DNA from: DASRTE01 sp035316885
GTDB taxonomy: Bacteria > Actinomycetota > Actinomycetes > Jiangellales > Jiangellaceae
Assembly (NCBI GenBank): GCA_035316885.1
Contig: DATHII010000180.1
Coordinates: forward strand, 1-17,673
Reading direction: 5' to 3'
DNA: 17,673 nucleotides
In this document: positions 6,937 through 15,249 of the stretch, piece after piece
Layout of the letters: each line of letters begins with the position of its first letter
Numbering within the stretch: position 1 is the first letter of the stretch
Made by a program: the position numbers and the translations under genes
The notes under the pieces: model-generated
The model's database searches: none
What the model was told of the DNA's origin: nothing
Seen by the model: the letters and a program-made list of their open reading frames with translations, nothing else

Positions 6937-7914
6937 TCAGCCTGCCCCCCGGGCCGCGCCGATCTCGACGACGGCCGTGGTGAGCGCCAGAGTCGCGTCG
7001 TTGCCGCCGCCCTTGACCCGCAGGTCGGCCGCGGCGACGGCGCGGATCGCCCGCACCAGACCCGCGGGGGTCCACCCGCGGAGTTGGCCGCGCAGGATGC
7101 GGACCTTCCACGGCGGCACGCCGAGGTCGCGGGCGAGGTCGGCATCACGGACGCCGCGCGGAGCACCCGCAAGGCGGGCCAGCGAGCGGACCGCGGTGGC
7201 GAGTGCCGCCGTGATCAGCACCGGGTCGGTACCGGTCTCGAGTGCCCAGCGCAACTGCTCGAGCGCGTCGACCGTGCGACCCTCGACCGCACGGTCGGCG
7301 ACGACCCACCCCTTCACCTCGGCCCGGCCCTCGAAGTAGGTCGCGACCACGGCGGCGTCGACGACCCCGCCCTCTGCGTCGGCCGCGAGCTGGGCGGCCG
7401 CGGACGCCAGCCCACGCAGGTCGCCGCCGACCGCCTCGACCAGGCGCCGCGCAGCGCCCTCGTCGATCCGACCGCCACCGGCGGCGACCTCCGAGCGCAC
7501 GAAGTCGACCTGGTCGTCCGGGCGGGTTACCCGCTCGCAGCCGACCTCGCGAACGCCGACCGATCGGAGGTCGTCGAGCAGGCGCTTGCCCTTCGGGCCA
7601 CCAGGGTGGACCAGCACGACGTGCACATCCACGACCGGCAGGGCGGCGTACTCCGTCAGGGCCTGCGCCGTCGGGTCGGCAACGTCCTGGACTCCCCGGA
7701 CCACGAGGACGCGGCGCGTGGCGAACAGTGACGGACTCACATGCTCGGCCAGGGCTGCCGCTGTCAGATCGGCGCCGGCCACCTCGGAGACATCGGCCTC
7801 GTCGTCGGCGGCTCGTGCGGTGGCGATCACCGCGGCGACTGCGCGTTCGGCGAGCAGGGTTTCCGGGCCGACGAGGACCGTGACCGGGGAATCGAGGGCG
7901 CGGGGAGCGGGCAT
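6937..7914 (-). CDS. holA: DNA polymerase III, delta subunit
   Basis: A 325-residue clamp-loader subunit that opens the beta sliding clamp for loading at primed templates. The N-terminal part (VTVLVGPETLLAERA) is the actinobacterial form of the AAA+-like delta fold, which lacks a functional P-loop. Later segments GGDLRGLASAAAQLA and VPPWKVRILRGQLRGW belong to the middle and collar domains. ATG 7914 is preferred because it is followed directly by the first conserved strand; upstream in-frame sequence runs into comEC. No strong ribosome binding site is visible. It lies 34 bases after the comEC stop, probably as the last gene of the degV/comEA/comEC/holA transcript, and its stop converges on the rpsT terminator. 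Confidence 0.92.
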   Translation of the reverse strand: MPAPRALDSPVTVLVGPETLLAERAVAAVIATARAADDEADVSEVAGADLTAAALAEHVSPSLFATRRVLVVRGVQDVADPTAQALTEYAALPVVDVHVVLVHPGGPKGKRLLDDLRSVGVREVGCERVTRPDDQVDFVRSEVAAGGGRIDEGAARRLVEAVGGDLRGLASAAAQLAADAEGGVVDAAVVATYFEGRAEVKGWVVADRAVEGRTVDALEQLRWALETGTDPVLITAALATAVRSLARLAGAPRGVRDADLARDLGVPPWKVRILRGQLRGWTPAGLVRAIRAVAAADLRVKGGGNDATLALTTAVVEIGAARGAG

Positions 7915-7948
7915 CGCGGCCAAGGATGGCACGCCGACCGGACACGGC

Positions 7949-10288
7949 TCATGGCGGCGGCACGACGCGTGGACCGCCGGCGACGACACCGAGTCCGTCG
8001 CCGGGCGTCTGGACCACTGCGATCGACCCGTCGAGGTCGGTGCGCAGGACCTCGACACCGGATCTCTCGAGCAGCTCGATGGTCTCGGGCGCCGGATGGC
8101 CGTAGGTGTTGTCCGCTCCCGCACTGACGAGAGCCAAACCGGCACCGAGGCCCGTGAGCAGCTCGGCGTCCTGGTGCACCGAACCGTGGTGCGGAACCTT
8201 GAGCACGTCGGCACGAAGTCCTGGCTCGGCGACGCGCAGTGCCCGCTGGGCCTCGGGTTCGATGTCACCTGCCAGCACGAACCGGGCGCCGTCGACGTCG
8301 GCCTCGAGCACGATGCTGGCGTTGTTGGCCATCGAGCCGTCGGCGATGATCCGCCGCGGCCAGAGCACCCGGAGCCGTACGGCGTCGCCGACGCTGATCT
8401 CATCTCCGGCGCGGGCGATCGCGACCGGGACGCGCGCGTCGGCCAGCCAGTCCGTCACGTCGTCGGCCTGCTCGCGGGGGTCGTCGAGCGGGGAGACCAG
8501 CACCTGGTCGACCCGCCTACCGTCGAGCACGCCGGGCACGCCGTCGACGTGATCGGCATGGAAATGCGTGAGGACGAGCAGCGGCACCTGCTCGACCCCG
8601 AGCGAGTCGAGACACCGGTGCACCGCACGGGGGTCGGGTCCGGCATCGACCACCACAGCTGACTCCTGGCCGGCACGTAGCACGAGGGCGTCGCCCTGAC
8701 CCACGTCGCACGCGACGAGAAGCCAGTGCGGCGGCGGCCAGCCGAGTGTCGGCGCCCGGACCAGGGCGACGACGAGCACGACCCCTGCGGCCGTAGCGGT
8801 CAGCGGCCGCCTCAGCAGCGCGGGCAGGAGCAGCGCCGACCCCACGGCGACGCCGGTAGCGAGCAGAACACCCACCGCTCCCCCGGGCCAGCCGACCACG
8901 GCGCCGGGCAGATCGGCGCCGTGCCGGGCGACGAGGACGATCCACGCGGCCGGCAGTCCCGCGAGCCAACCGAGCACCGACGCCACCGGTTGCGACACGG
9001 CGGACACGACCGCTGCCGCCGCGCCGAGCACCGTGGCCGGCGCGACAGCGGGCGCCACCAGAATATTCGCCGGGATCGACGCGAGGCTCGCCTGCGCGGC
9101 AACCGCGACGACGACCGGAGCGCAGGCGACCTGCGCGGCCAGTGGCACGGCGAGGGCCTCGGCCATGGGCCGTGGTGCCCAGGGCATCGCGTCGCGCCAC
9201 GCGGGCGCCAGGAACAGGATCCCGGCGGTCGCGAGGACAGACAGAGCAAAGCCTGCCTCGGTCCCGAGCCAGGGATCGACCAGCAGCAGCACGAGGACGG
9301 CGGTCGCCAGCGCGGACACGCCGCGCCGCCGTCCGGCCACGGTGAGGCCGAGCATGGCCACGATCCCCATGACGGCCGCACGGACGACGCTGGGCTCGGG
9401 ACGGGCGAGGAGCACGAAACCCGCGACAGCAAGCACCGCGAGCGCCGGCAGGCCGTACCCGCGGACCCCTACCCATCTGGCCAGGCCGAGCACCGCGACG
9501 AGCACGATCGTGACGTTGGTGCCCGAGACGGCGTTGAGGTGCAGGAGGCCGCTCGCCCCCATGTCCTCGCGCACCTGGTCGACCATCAGGCTCTCGTCGC
9601 CCACGACGAGCGCGGGCACGAGCCCTCGCGGACCTTCGTGCAGGCCCGACACCGCGTCGCGCAGCCCAGACCGCAGCGGTTCGGTGACCCTGCTCGACCA
9701 GCCGGGCAAGCCGACGGGATCGGGCGGGTCGCCCACCCGGAGCAGGCCTGCGACGTCGCCCCAACCGTCCGCCGGGCCGAGCCGGCCACGGACGACGACG
9801 TGCTGGCCGGGACGGAGCTCGGCCCAGCGGGAATCGGTCGCCAGGAGTAACACCGGCGTGCGAACCTGCGTGCTTTCGCCGCGCCCAGTCACCTGCTCGA
9901 CCCGTAGCCGCCCGATGACGTACTCCGACCGGCGCGGACCGCTGCCGGTCGTGCGAATGTGTGGATCGGTGGTGAGCACACCCGCCACGGTCACGACGGC
10001 ACCCGCTGCCGCAAGGTCGTCCACCGGCCCGGCCCGGACGCCCGCCGCGCGGGCCCAGCCCACCCCAGCGCCGCCGACCAGGCAGATGAGCGCGACGAGC
10101 ACGGCGACGCGCGCCGAGTGGTGACGGACCCGGCGGAAGACGAGCACCGCGGCAACGGCCGCGGTGACGCCGATCCCGACCAGAACGGACCGACCGGCCG
10201 CGACGCCGGCCAGGACGCCTCCCCACGTTGCCACCGCCGCGGGTACCAACCGGAGGTCGGCCCCAGCCGGATCGGCGTCGCCGGTCAC
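7949..10288 (-). CDS. comEC: ComEC/Rec2-family DNA uptake channel and metallo-beta-lactamase
   Basis: A 779-residue integral membrane protein. The order is an N-terminal DUF4131 region with membrane segments (about 1-190), the Competence domain with many hydrophobic helices (about 225-520) including the LHLNAVSGTNVTI segment, and a C-terminal metallo-beta-lactamase domain (about 545-770). The latter has HFHADH (575-580), AGD with D675, KVPHHGS (697-703) and H731, so its metal site appears complete, as expected for a nuclease that degrades the non-transported strand. Known family members form the inner-membrane channel for transforming DNA. Length is full for the family. It starts with GTG 10288, overlapping the comEA stop by four bases (GTGA), so translation is coupled. 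Whether the organism is transformable cannot be judged. Confidence 0.93.
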   Translation of the reverse strand: MTGDADPAGADLRLVPAAVATWGGVLAGVAAGRSVLVGIGVTAAVAAVLVFRRVRHHSARVAVLVALICLVGGAGVGWARAAGVRAGPVDDLAAAGAVVTVAGVLTTDPHIRTTGSGPRRSEYVIGRLRVEQVTGRGESTQVRTPVLLLATDSRWAELRPGQHVVVRGRLGPADGWGDVAGLLRVGDPPDPVGLPGWSSRVTEPLRSGLRDAVSGLHEGPRGLVPALVVGDESLMVDQVREDMGASGLLHLNAVSGTNVTIVLVAVLGLARWVGVRGYGLPALAVLAVAGFVLLARPEPSVVRAAVMGIVAMLGLTVAGRRRGVSALATAVLVLLLVDPWLGTEAGFALSVLATAGILFLAPAWRDAMPWAPRPMAEALAVPLAAQVACAPVVVAVAAQASLASIPANILVAPAVAPATVLGAAAAVVSAVSQPVASVLGWLAGLPAAWIVLVARHGADLPGAVVGWPGGAVGVLLATGVAVGSALLLPALLRRPLTATAAGVVLVVALVRAPTLGWPPPHWLLVACDVGQGDALVLRAGQESAVVVDAGPDPRAVHRCLDSLGVEQVPLLVLTHFHADHVDGVPGVLDGRRVDQVLVSPLDDPREQADDVTDWLADARVPVAIARAGDEISVGDAVRLRVLWPRRIIADGSMANNASIVLEADVDGARFVLAGDIEPEAQRALRVAEPGLRADVLKVPHHGSVHQDAELLTGLGAGLALVSAGADNTYGHPAPETIELLERSGVEVLRTDLDGSIAVVQTPGDGLGVVAGGPRVVPPP

Positions 10289-11199
10289 ACCACGACCAGC
10301 GGCGCGAGCTCGGCGAAGGTCTTCGGGCCGATGCCGGAGACCTCCTGGAGCTCGTCGACGGAGCTGAACCGGCCGTGCTGCTCCCGCCAGTCGAGAATCC
10401 GTCCCGCAAGCGCCGGTCCGATGCCGGGAAGGGTGTCGAGCTGTTCGGCTGTGGCGGTGTTGAGGTTGACCTGGCCTCCGTCGGGTGGCGCCGGGCCGCC
10501 GGCCGACCCCGTCGGGCCGACAGCGCCAGGCAGGGGCGCGATGCCGACGAGCACCTGCTCACCGTCGGCGACCAGCCGGGCCAGGTTGAGCCCGGACAGG
10601 TCGACACCGTCCTCGGCACCACCTGCGGCCTCCACGGCGTCGAGCACCCGGGACCCCGGCTGGAGGCGGACCACGCCCGGCGAGCGCACCCGGCCGGCGA
10701 CGTGGACGACCAGCTCGGTGGGCCCAGGCGCTGCCGACTCCGTATCGGCCGGCGCGTCGGGCACACCTGACGCGGGCGTCCCGGTCGCGACCACCGTCGC
10801 CGACGCGCCGACCTCAACGGGATCGACCGGCACGACGCGAGGGCGGCCGACGCCCAGTAGCAGTGCGGCGACCGCCAGCCCGAGCAGGACGACCAGCACG
10901 AGGACGACGGCATGCCCGCGCTCGAGGCCGGCGCGACCGGAACGGGCGGCGGGGAGCGCATCGACGACGGCCCTCAGCGGCAGCGGCATCCGGTCGCGAA
11001 CGGCCGCGGGCACCAACCCCAGCGGTACGTCGGGCACCCATCCGCGCCGGGAGGCCGGCGGGGTGACGCCGCCGTCGACCGGGCCCGGCTGAGCGGCGCC
11101 CGGCTCGGGCGAGCGGCGGGCCAGGCTCGCGACCCGGCGCCGGGCCGCGAGCACCTGCTCGACGTCGGCGGACCGGCGGATCGGCAGCGGGAATCGCAT
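10285..11199 (-). CDS. comEA: ComEA-family DNA-binding protein
   Basis: A 304-residue protein with a long Arg/Pro-rich cytoplasmic N-terminus (1-95), one membrane anchor (about 96-116), a linker, a soluble-ligand-binding beta-grasp (SLBB) domain (about 162-220), a Gly/Pro linker, and a C-terminal helix-hairpin-helix pair (243-304) with LPGIGPALAGRI and VSGIGPKTFAEL. ComEA binds incoming double-stranded DNA outside the membrane and hands it to ComEC, whose gene overlaps its stop. The ATG at 11199 follows a TAACGT box by six bases, suggesting a leaderless message starting here. The N-terminal extension is longer than in Bacillus, which is common in actinobacteria. Confidence 0.92.
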   Translation of the reverse strand: MRFPLPIRRSADVEQVLAARRRVASLARRSPEPGAAQPGPVDGGVTPPASRRGWVPDVPLGLVPAAVRDRMPLPLRAVVDALPAARSGRAGLERGHAVVLVLVVLLGLAVAALLLGVGRPRVVPVDPVEVGASATVVATGTPASGVPDAPADTESAAPGPTELVVHVAGRVRSPGVVRLQPGSRVLDAVEAAGGAEDGVDLSGLNLARLVADGEQVLVGIAPLPGAVGPTGSAGGPAPPDGGQVNLNTATAEQLDTLPGIGPALAGRILDWREQHGRFSSVDELQEVSGIGPKTFAELAPLVVV

Positions 11200-11205
11200 C
11201 CGACG

Positions 11206-11211
11206 ACGTTA
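11206..11211 (-). promoter_or_regulatory. -10 box of a leaderless comEA promoter
   Basis: On the minus strand TAACGT is followed by six bases (CGTCGG) and the comEA ATG at 11199. No ribosome binding site lies in the correct window. A -35 is not recognisable. It would separate comEA-comEC-holA from degV transcriptionally. Confidence 0.5.
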
Positions 11212-11250
11212 GGAAGCTCCCCTCCCGCGCGCGGCACCGTCGGCGCAGGC

Positions 11251-11289
11251 TGTGGACGAGCATGCCGTCCGGTCGGCGGCTGTGGAGAA
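11251..11289 (+). repeat. Two DnaA-box-like 9-mers, 30 bases apart
   Basis: TGTGGACGA (11251-11259) and TGTGGAGAA (11281-11289), both preceded by GGC, each differ by one base from TGTGGACAA, the reverse complement of the actinobacterial DnaA box. They lie in the 94-base gap between the degV stop and the comEA start. Confidence 0.25.
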
Positions 11290-11293
11290 CGGT

Positions 11294-12139
11294 TCAGCGC
11301 GGGGAGACGACCACTGCGAGCAGCCCCGGGCCGACGTGGGCCCCGATGACTGCGCCGACCTCGGAGACGACCATCCGCCCGAGCGATGGCAGGCGCGCAC
11401 GCAGCCGCCCGGCGAGCCCGCCGGCGCGCTCAGCGTTGTCCAGGTGGTGAACGGCGACGTCGACGCGCGCCCTACCCGCCCGCTCCATGGCCAGGTCCTC
11501 CAGCCGCGCAACGGCACGGGCGGAGGTCCGAACCTTCTCGAGGGGCTGGATCACGCCACCATCCAGGTGCAGCAGCGGCTTCACCGACAGGGCGGTGCCC
11601 AGCAGCGCCGCTGCCGCTCCGATCCGTCCGCCCCGGCGGAGGTACTCGAGCGTGTCGACGTAGAAGAACGCCGAGGACCGCTGGGCCCGCTGGCGTGCCA
11701 CCTCGGCTACCTCGTCGACGGCGAGGCCCCGGTCGGCGGCCTCCACGGCGGCCAGCACCGCATAGCCGAGTCCCATGCCCAGCGAGTAGGAGTCGACGAC
11801 CTCGACGGGGACGGGCGCGTCATGCGCGGCGAGTCGCGCAGCGTCGGCGGTGCCGGACAGGTGTCCGGAGATGTGCACGGACACGATGCCGGCGGCTCCG
11901 CCAGCCGCAGCGGTCTCGAAGGCGTCGAGGAAGGCGCGCGGGCTGGGCCGCGACGTGCTCACCCGCGCCCGACGCCGCAGCGCGTCGGCGAGATCGCGCG
12001 GGCCGAACGTCGTGCCCTCCTCGTACGGACGTCCGTCGACGACAACCTGGAGAGGCACGACCACAATGTCGCCCTCGGCCGCGCGGCGGGTGTCCAGGTA
12101 GGCCGTCGAGTCGGTGACGATCGCGACATCCCGGCCCAT
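11294..12139 (-). CDS. DegV-family fatty-acid-binding protein
   Basis: A 281-residue DegV protein. It opens with AIVTDSTAYL, has STSRPSP at 61-67 and HISGHLSGT at 89-97, the segments that bind the carboxylate of a fatty acid in FakB-type proteins, and ends with a typical second domain (about 155-281). In Firmicutes such proteins present fatty acids to the kinase FakA; no kinase gene is in this window, so the actinobacterial partner is unknown. ATG 12139 is chosen because it begins the conserved first strand and lies seven bases after a TACCCT box. An in-frame GTG at 12172 overlaps the leuS stop (GTGA) and would add eleven residues by coupled translation; both starts might be used. degV between leuS and comEA is common in actinobacteria. 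Confidence 0.9.
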   Translation of the reverse strand: MGRDVAIVTDSTAYLDTRRAAEGDIVVVPLQVVVDGRPYEEGTTFGPRDLADALRRRARVSTSRPSPRAFLDAFETAAAGGAAGIVSVHISGHLSGTADAARLAAHDAPVPVEVVDSYSLGMGLGYAVLAAVEAADRGLAVDEVAEVARQRAQRSSAFFYVDTLEYLRRGGRIGAAAALLGTALSVKPLLHLDGGVIQPLEKVRTSARAVARLEDLAMERAGRARVDVAVHHLDNAERAGGLAGRLRARLPSLGRMVVSEVGAVIGAHVGPGLLAVVVSPR

Positions 12140-12146
12140 GGCGGGG

Positions 12147-12152
12147 AGGGTA
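12147..12152 (-). promoter_or_regulatory. Possible -10 box of a leaderless degV promoter
   Basis: TACCCT on the minus strand is followed by seven bases and the degV ATG at 12139. No ribosome binding site separates them. It lies just after the leuS stop and supports the 12139 start over GTG 12172. Confidence 0.35.
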
Positions 12153-12168
12153 CTCGGTGCAGGCGGCG

Positions 12169-15078
12169 TCACTCCGGGACGACGTTCACCAGCTTCGGCG
12201 CACGAACCACGACGGTCCGGACGTTCCTGCCGTCGAGCGCGCGCCGGACGGCGGGCGACTCGAGAGCCAACCGGCGCAGGGTCTCCTCGTCGATCGAAGG
12301 CGGGACGTCGAGCCGGTCACGGACCCTGCCCGCGACCTGCACCACGCAGGTGACCGTCTCCTCGACCAGGAACGCACGATCGGCGACCGGGAACGGCTCG
12401 TGCGCGAGCGAGCCCGGGTGGCCCAGCCGCGACCACAGCTCCTCGGCGGCGTGCGGCGCGAAGGGCGCCACGAGCAGCACGAGCTGCTCGGCGACCGCTC
12501 GCGGGACTCCCGGCAGCTTCGTGCAGTGGTTGTTCAACTCGATCAGGCGGGCGATCGCGGTGTTGAAGCGCAACGCCGCCATGTCGGCCCGGACCGCATC
12601 GATCGTGTGGTGCATGACCCGCAGCGTGGGGTCGTCGGCGGGCTCGTCGGCCACGACGGGCCGGCCGGTCTCTTCGGAGAGCACATTGCGCCACAGGCGC
12701 TGCAGGAACCGCAGCGATCCCACCACTGCCCGGGTGTCCCATGGCCGCGAGACGTCCAGCGGTCCCATCGACATCTCGTAGACCCGCAGTGTGTCGGCTC
12801 CGTACACGTCGTACATGTCGTCCGGCGAGACGACGTTCTTCAGGCTCTTGCCCATCTTCCCGTACTCGCGGTTGACGACCTTGCCGTCGTGCAGGTACGT
12901 CGTCTCGGTGTCCTCGAACTTCTCCAATACCTGCTCGGCCGGCACGTACTGCCCGCGTACATCGGTGAAGGCGTACGCCTGGATGTAGCCCTGGTTGAAC
13001 AGCTTGTGGAACGGCTCCTCGCTGGAGATGTGCCCCAGGTCGAACAGCACCTTGTGCCAGAACCGGGCGTAGAGCAGGTGCAGGACGGCGTGCTCGACGC
13101 CGCCGACATAGAAGTCGACGCCACCGGTGTCGCCCGGCTTCCGTGGACCCATCCAGTACCGCTCGTTCTCCGGGTCGACCAGGCGCTCGGTGTTGGTGGG
13201 GTCGATATAGCGCAGCTCATACCAGCACGAGCCTGCCCAGTTGGGCATCGTGTTGGTGTCGCGCCGGTACTGCCGAGGCCCGCTGCCCAGGTCGAGCTCG
13301 ACCTCGACCCACTCAGGCACCCGCGCCAGTGGCGGCTCCGGATCCGATGTTGCGTCGTCGGGAGCGAACGTCCGCGGCGAGTAGTCGGGGACGTCGGGCA
13401 GTTCGACGGGCAGCATCGAATCGGGAAGTGCCACCGGCAGGTCGTGCTCGTCGTAGACGATCGGGAACGGCTCGCCCCAGTACCGCTGCCGGCTGAACAG
13501 CCAGTCGCGCAGGCGGTAGGTGACGGTACCCACCCCGAGGCTCTTCGCCTCGAGCCAGTCGATGATGGCCGCCTTGGCATCGGCGACCGGCAGGCCGTCG
13601 AGCGAGACCTCGTCGTTGGTGGAGTTGATGGCCGGCCCCTCGCCCAGGTACGCCTCGCCGGTCCACCCCCCGGGGGGGCGCACCGTCCGCACGATCGGCA
13701 GGTCGAAGCGCTCGGCGAACTCCCAGTCGCGCTCGTCCTGGCCGGGCACGGCCATGATCGCCCCGGTGCCGTAGCCCATGAGCACGTAGTCGGCGACGAA
13801 AACGGGCACCCTGGCACGGGTGGCCGGGTTGACGGCGAACGATCCCGTGAACACGCCGGTCTTCTCGCGCCCTTCGGTCTGGCGCTCCACCTCGGACTTC
13901 GCGACGGCGGCGTCGCGGTAGGCGGCGACCGCGCCGACCGGATCGGCGTGACCGCCGGTCCACGCGTCGCTGGTGCCGTCGGGCCACGCCGGTGCGGTCA
14001 GCGCGTCGAGCAGCGGATGCTCCGGAGCGACGACCATGAATGTCGCCCCGAACACCGTGTCCGGCCTCGTCGTGAACACGTCGAGAGCATCGTGGTCACC
14101 GTTTGCCGTGATGACCGGGAAGGTCACTGTCGCGCCTGCGCTCCGGCCAATCCAGTTGCGCTGCATGGTCTTGACCTTGTCCGGCCACTCGATCCGTTCG
14201 AGATCGTCGACTAGCCGGTCGGCGTAGGCCGTGATGCGCATCATCCACTGGCGCAGGCTGCGCTTGAAGACGGGGAAGTTGCCGCGCTCGCTGCGGCCCT
14301 CGGAGGTGACCTCCTCGTTGGCCAGCACCGTTCCCAGGCCCGGGCACCAGTTGACCGGCGCCTCGGACACGTAGGCCAGCCGCTGGGAGTCGACGATGCG
14401 GCGCCGCTCGAGGTCGTCCAGATTCGTCCACGCCCGGCCGTCCGGCGTCGGCCGGTGGCCGGACTCGTGCTCGGCGACGAGCTCGGATATCGGCCGGGCC
14501 CGCCCGCGCCCGCCCTCGGCCTCGGTGTCGTACCACGATCCGAAGATCTGCAGGAAGATCCACTGGGTCCACCGGACATACCCGGGATCGGTGGTCGCGA
14601 ACGACCGGCGCCGGTCGTGTGCCAGCCCCAGGCGCCGCAGTTGGCGGCGCATGGTGGCCATGTTGGCCTCGGTGGTGATGCGCGGGTGCTGGCCCGTCTG
14701 CACCGCGTACTGCTCCGCCGGCAGGCCGAACGCGTCATAGGACAGCGCGTGCAGCACATTGTCGCCGCACATGCGCCTGTAGCGGCCGAGAACGTCGGTG
14801 GCGATGTAGCCGAGCGGGTGCCCGACGTGCAGTCCTTCCCCAGAGGGGTACGGGAACATGTCCATGACGAAGAACTTGTGCCGGCCGGCGACATCACCTG
14901 CCAGCGGGCCGGTCGGGTTTGCCGCCTCGAACGTGCCCTCGGCCTCCCAGCGGTTCTGCCAGTGCGCCTCGATCTGGGCCGCCAGCGCGCTGGTGTACCG
15001 GTACGGCGTCGGGGCATCGTTGGATCCGCCGATCGCGCCGTCGGTCGCCGCGGCCGCTGTTGTCTGGGTCTCGCTCAT
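12169..15078 (-). CDS. leuS: Leucyl-tRNA synthetase
   Basis: A 969-residue class Ia synthetase charging tRNA-Leu. The HIGH motif is HVGH (84-87) in PYPSGEGLHVGHPLGYI. The CP1 editing domain contains TTRPDTVFGATFMVV and GYGTGAIMAVPGQDERDWEF, which hydrolyses mischarged tRNA. The KMSKS loop reads KMGKS (741-745), normal for actinobacteria. The anticodon-binding and C-terminal domains follow. ATG 15078 (MSETQT) is favoured by family length; an in-frame ATG at 15105 would add nine residues. A long upstream region of about 160 bases holds a leucine-rich leader peptide and stem-loops (15134-15243), so expression is probably set by leucyl-tRNA supply. A C6G7 run at 13666-13678 inside the gene does not break the frame. 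Confidence 0.97.
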   Translation of the reverse strand: MSETQTTAAAATDGAIGGSNDAPTPYRYTSALAAQIEAHWQNRWEAEGTFEAANPTGPLAGDVAGRHKFFVMDMFPYPSGEGLHVGHPLGYIATDVLGRYRRMCGDNVLHALSYDAFGLPAEQYAVQTGQHPRITTEANMATMRRQLRRLGLAHDRRRSFATTDPGYVRWTQWIFLQIFGSWYDTEAEGGRGRARPISELVAEHESGHRPTPDGRAWTNLDDLERRRIVDSQRLAYVSEAPVNWCPGLGTVLANEEVTSEGRSERGNFPVFKRSLRQWMMRITAYADRLVDDLERIEWPDKVKTMQRNWIGRSAGATVTFPVITANGDHDALDVFTTRPDTVFGATFMVVAPEHPLLDALTAPAWPDGTSDAWTGGHADPVGAVAAYRDAAVAKSEVERQTEGREKTGVFTGSFAVNPATRARVPVFVADYVLMGYGTGAIMAVPGQDERDWEFAERFDLPIVRTVRPPGGWTGEAYLGEGPAINSTNDEVSLDGLPVADAKAAIIDWLEAKSLGVGTVTYRLRDWLFSRQRYWGEPFPIVYDEHDLPVALPDSMLPVELPDVPDYSPRTFAPDDATSDPEPPLARVPEWVEVELDLGSGPRQYRRDTNTMPNWAGSCWYELRYIDPTNTERLVDPENERYWMGPRKPGDTGGVDFYVGGVEHAVLHLLYARFWHKVLFDLGHISSEEPFHKLFNQGYIQAYAFTDVRGQYVPAEQVLEKFEDTETTYLHDGKVVNREYGKMGKSLKNVVSPDDMYDVYGADTLRVYEMSMGPLDVSRPWDTRAVVGSLRFLQRLWRNVLSEETGRPVVADEPADDPTLRVMHHTIDAVRADMAALRFNTAIARLIELNNHCTKLPGVPRAVAEQLVLLVAPFAPHAAEELWSRLGHPGSLAHEPFPVADRAFLVEETVTCVVQVAGRVRDRLDVPPSIDEETLRRLALESPAVRRALDGRNVRTVVVRAPKLVNVVPE

Positions 15079-15144
15079 CGGAAGTCGTCGTCCCTCGTCG
15101 TTCATCGTCGGGCGCTGCGGGGGAAGTGTGCCGATAAACACAGC

Positions 15145-15166
15145 GACCCCTCGCACAGGAGGGGTC
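15145..15166 (-). terminator. Terminator hairpin of the leuS attenuator
   Basis: A perfect eight-base stem GACCCCTC / GAGGGGTC with loop CTGTGC, followed on the minus strand by GCTGTGTTTAT. The U-tract is short and interrupted, so termination may be partial. Confidence 0.6.
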
Positions 15167-15207
15167 CGCCACGCTGACGCGACGCTCGCGGGAGCGTCCG
15201 CTGGAGG

Positions 15208-15243
15208 TCAGCGCGGCCCGGTAAGGAGGAGCAGGCCTCGCAT
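15208..15243 (-). CDS. Leucine-rich leader peptide of leuS
   Basis: An 11-residue frame MRGLLLLTGPR ending in TGA. Residues 4-7 are four consecutive leucines coded CTG CTC CTC CTT, exactly what a ribosome-stalling sensor of leucyl-tRNA needs. The ATG lies six bases after TAAGCT, so the leader would be translated from the 5' end of a leaderless transcript. Its stop codon falls inside the CGCTGAC segment that pairs with a downstream stretch. The combination of Leu run, position before leuS, and downstream alternative stems makes this more than a chance short frame. Confidence 0.75.
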   Translation of the reverse strand: MRGLLLLTGPR

Positions 15244-15249
15244 CCGGTC

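Larger units (their letters stand above)
15134..15243 (-). promoter_or_regulatory. Predicted leucine attenuator of leuS
   Basis: On the minus strand the order is: leader peptide (15243-15208) with CTG CTC CTC CTT; a segment CGCTGAC (15213-15207) at its stop codon; an inner hairpin GACGCTC/GAGCGTC (15198-15192 with 15187-15181); GTCAGCG (15178-15172), perfectly complementary to CGCTGAC; then the GACCCCTC/GAGGGGTC hairpin. CAGC within GTCAGCG can instead pair with GCTG (15144-15141) at the base of the last hairpin, so the two states compete. Ribosome stalling at Leu codons would leave CGCTGAC free and weaken the terminator; a ribosome at the stop codon would cover it. Confidence 0.65.

Noticed and set aside
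7949..8403. A longer N-terminus for holA running into comEC
   Set aside because: The extension is off-frame to comEC coding sequence, lacks delta-subunit similarity, and would make the protein far longer than the family.
8517..10961. An 814-codon minus-strand frame overlapping comEC and comEA
   Set aside because: It is an Arg-rich off-frame reading of the two well-supported genes.
12157..14214. A 685-codon open frame on the plus strand
   Set aside because: It lies antisense to leuS and has low-complexity composition without recognisable motifs.
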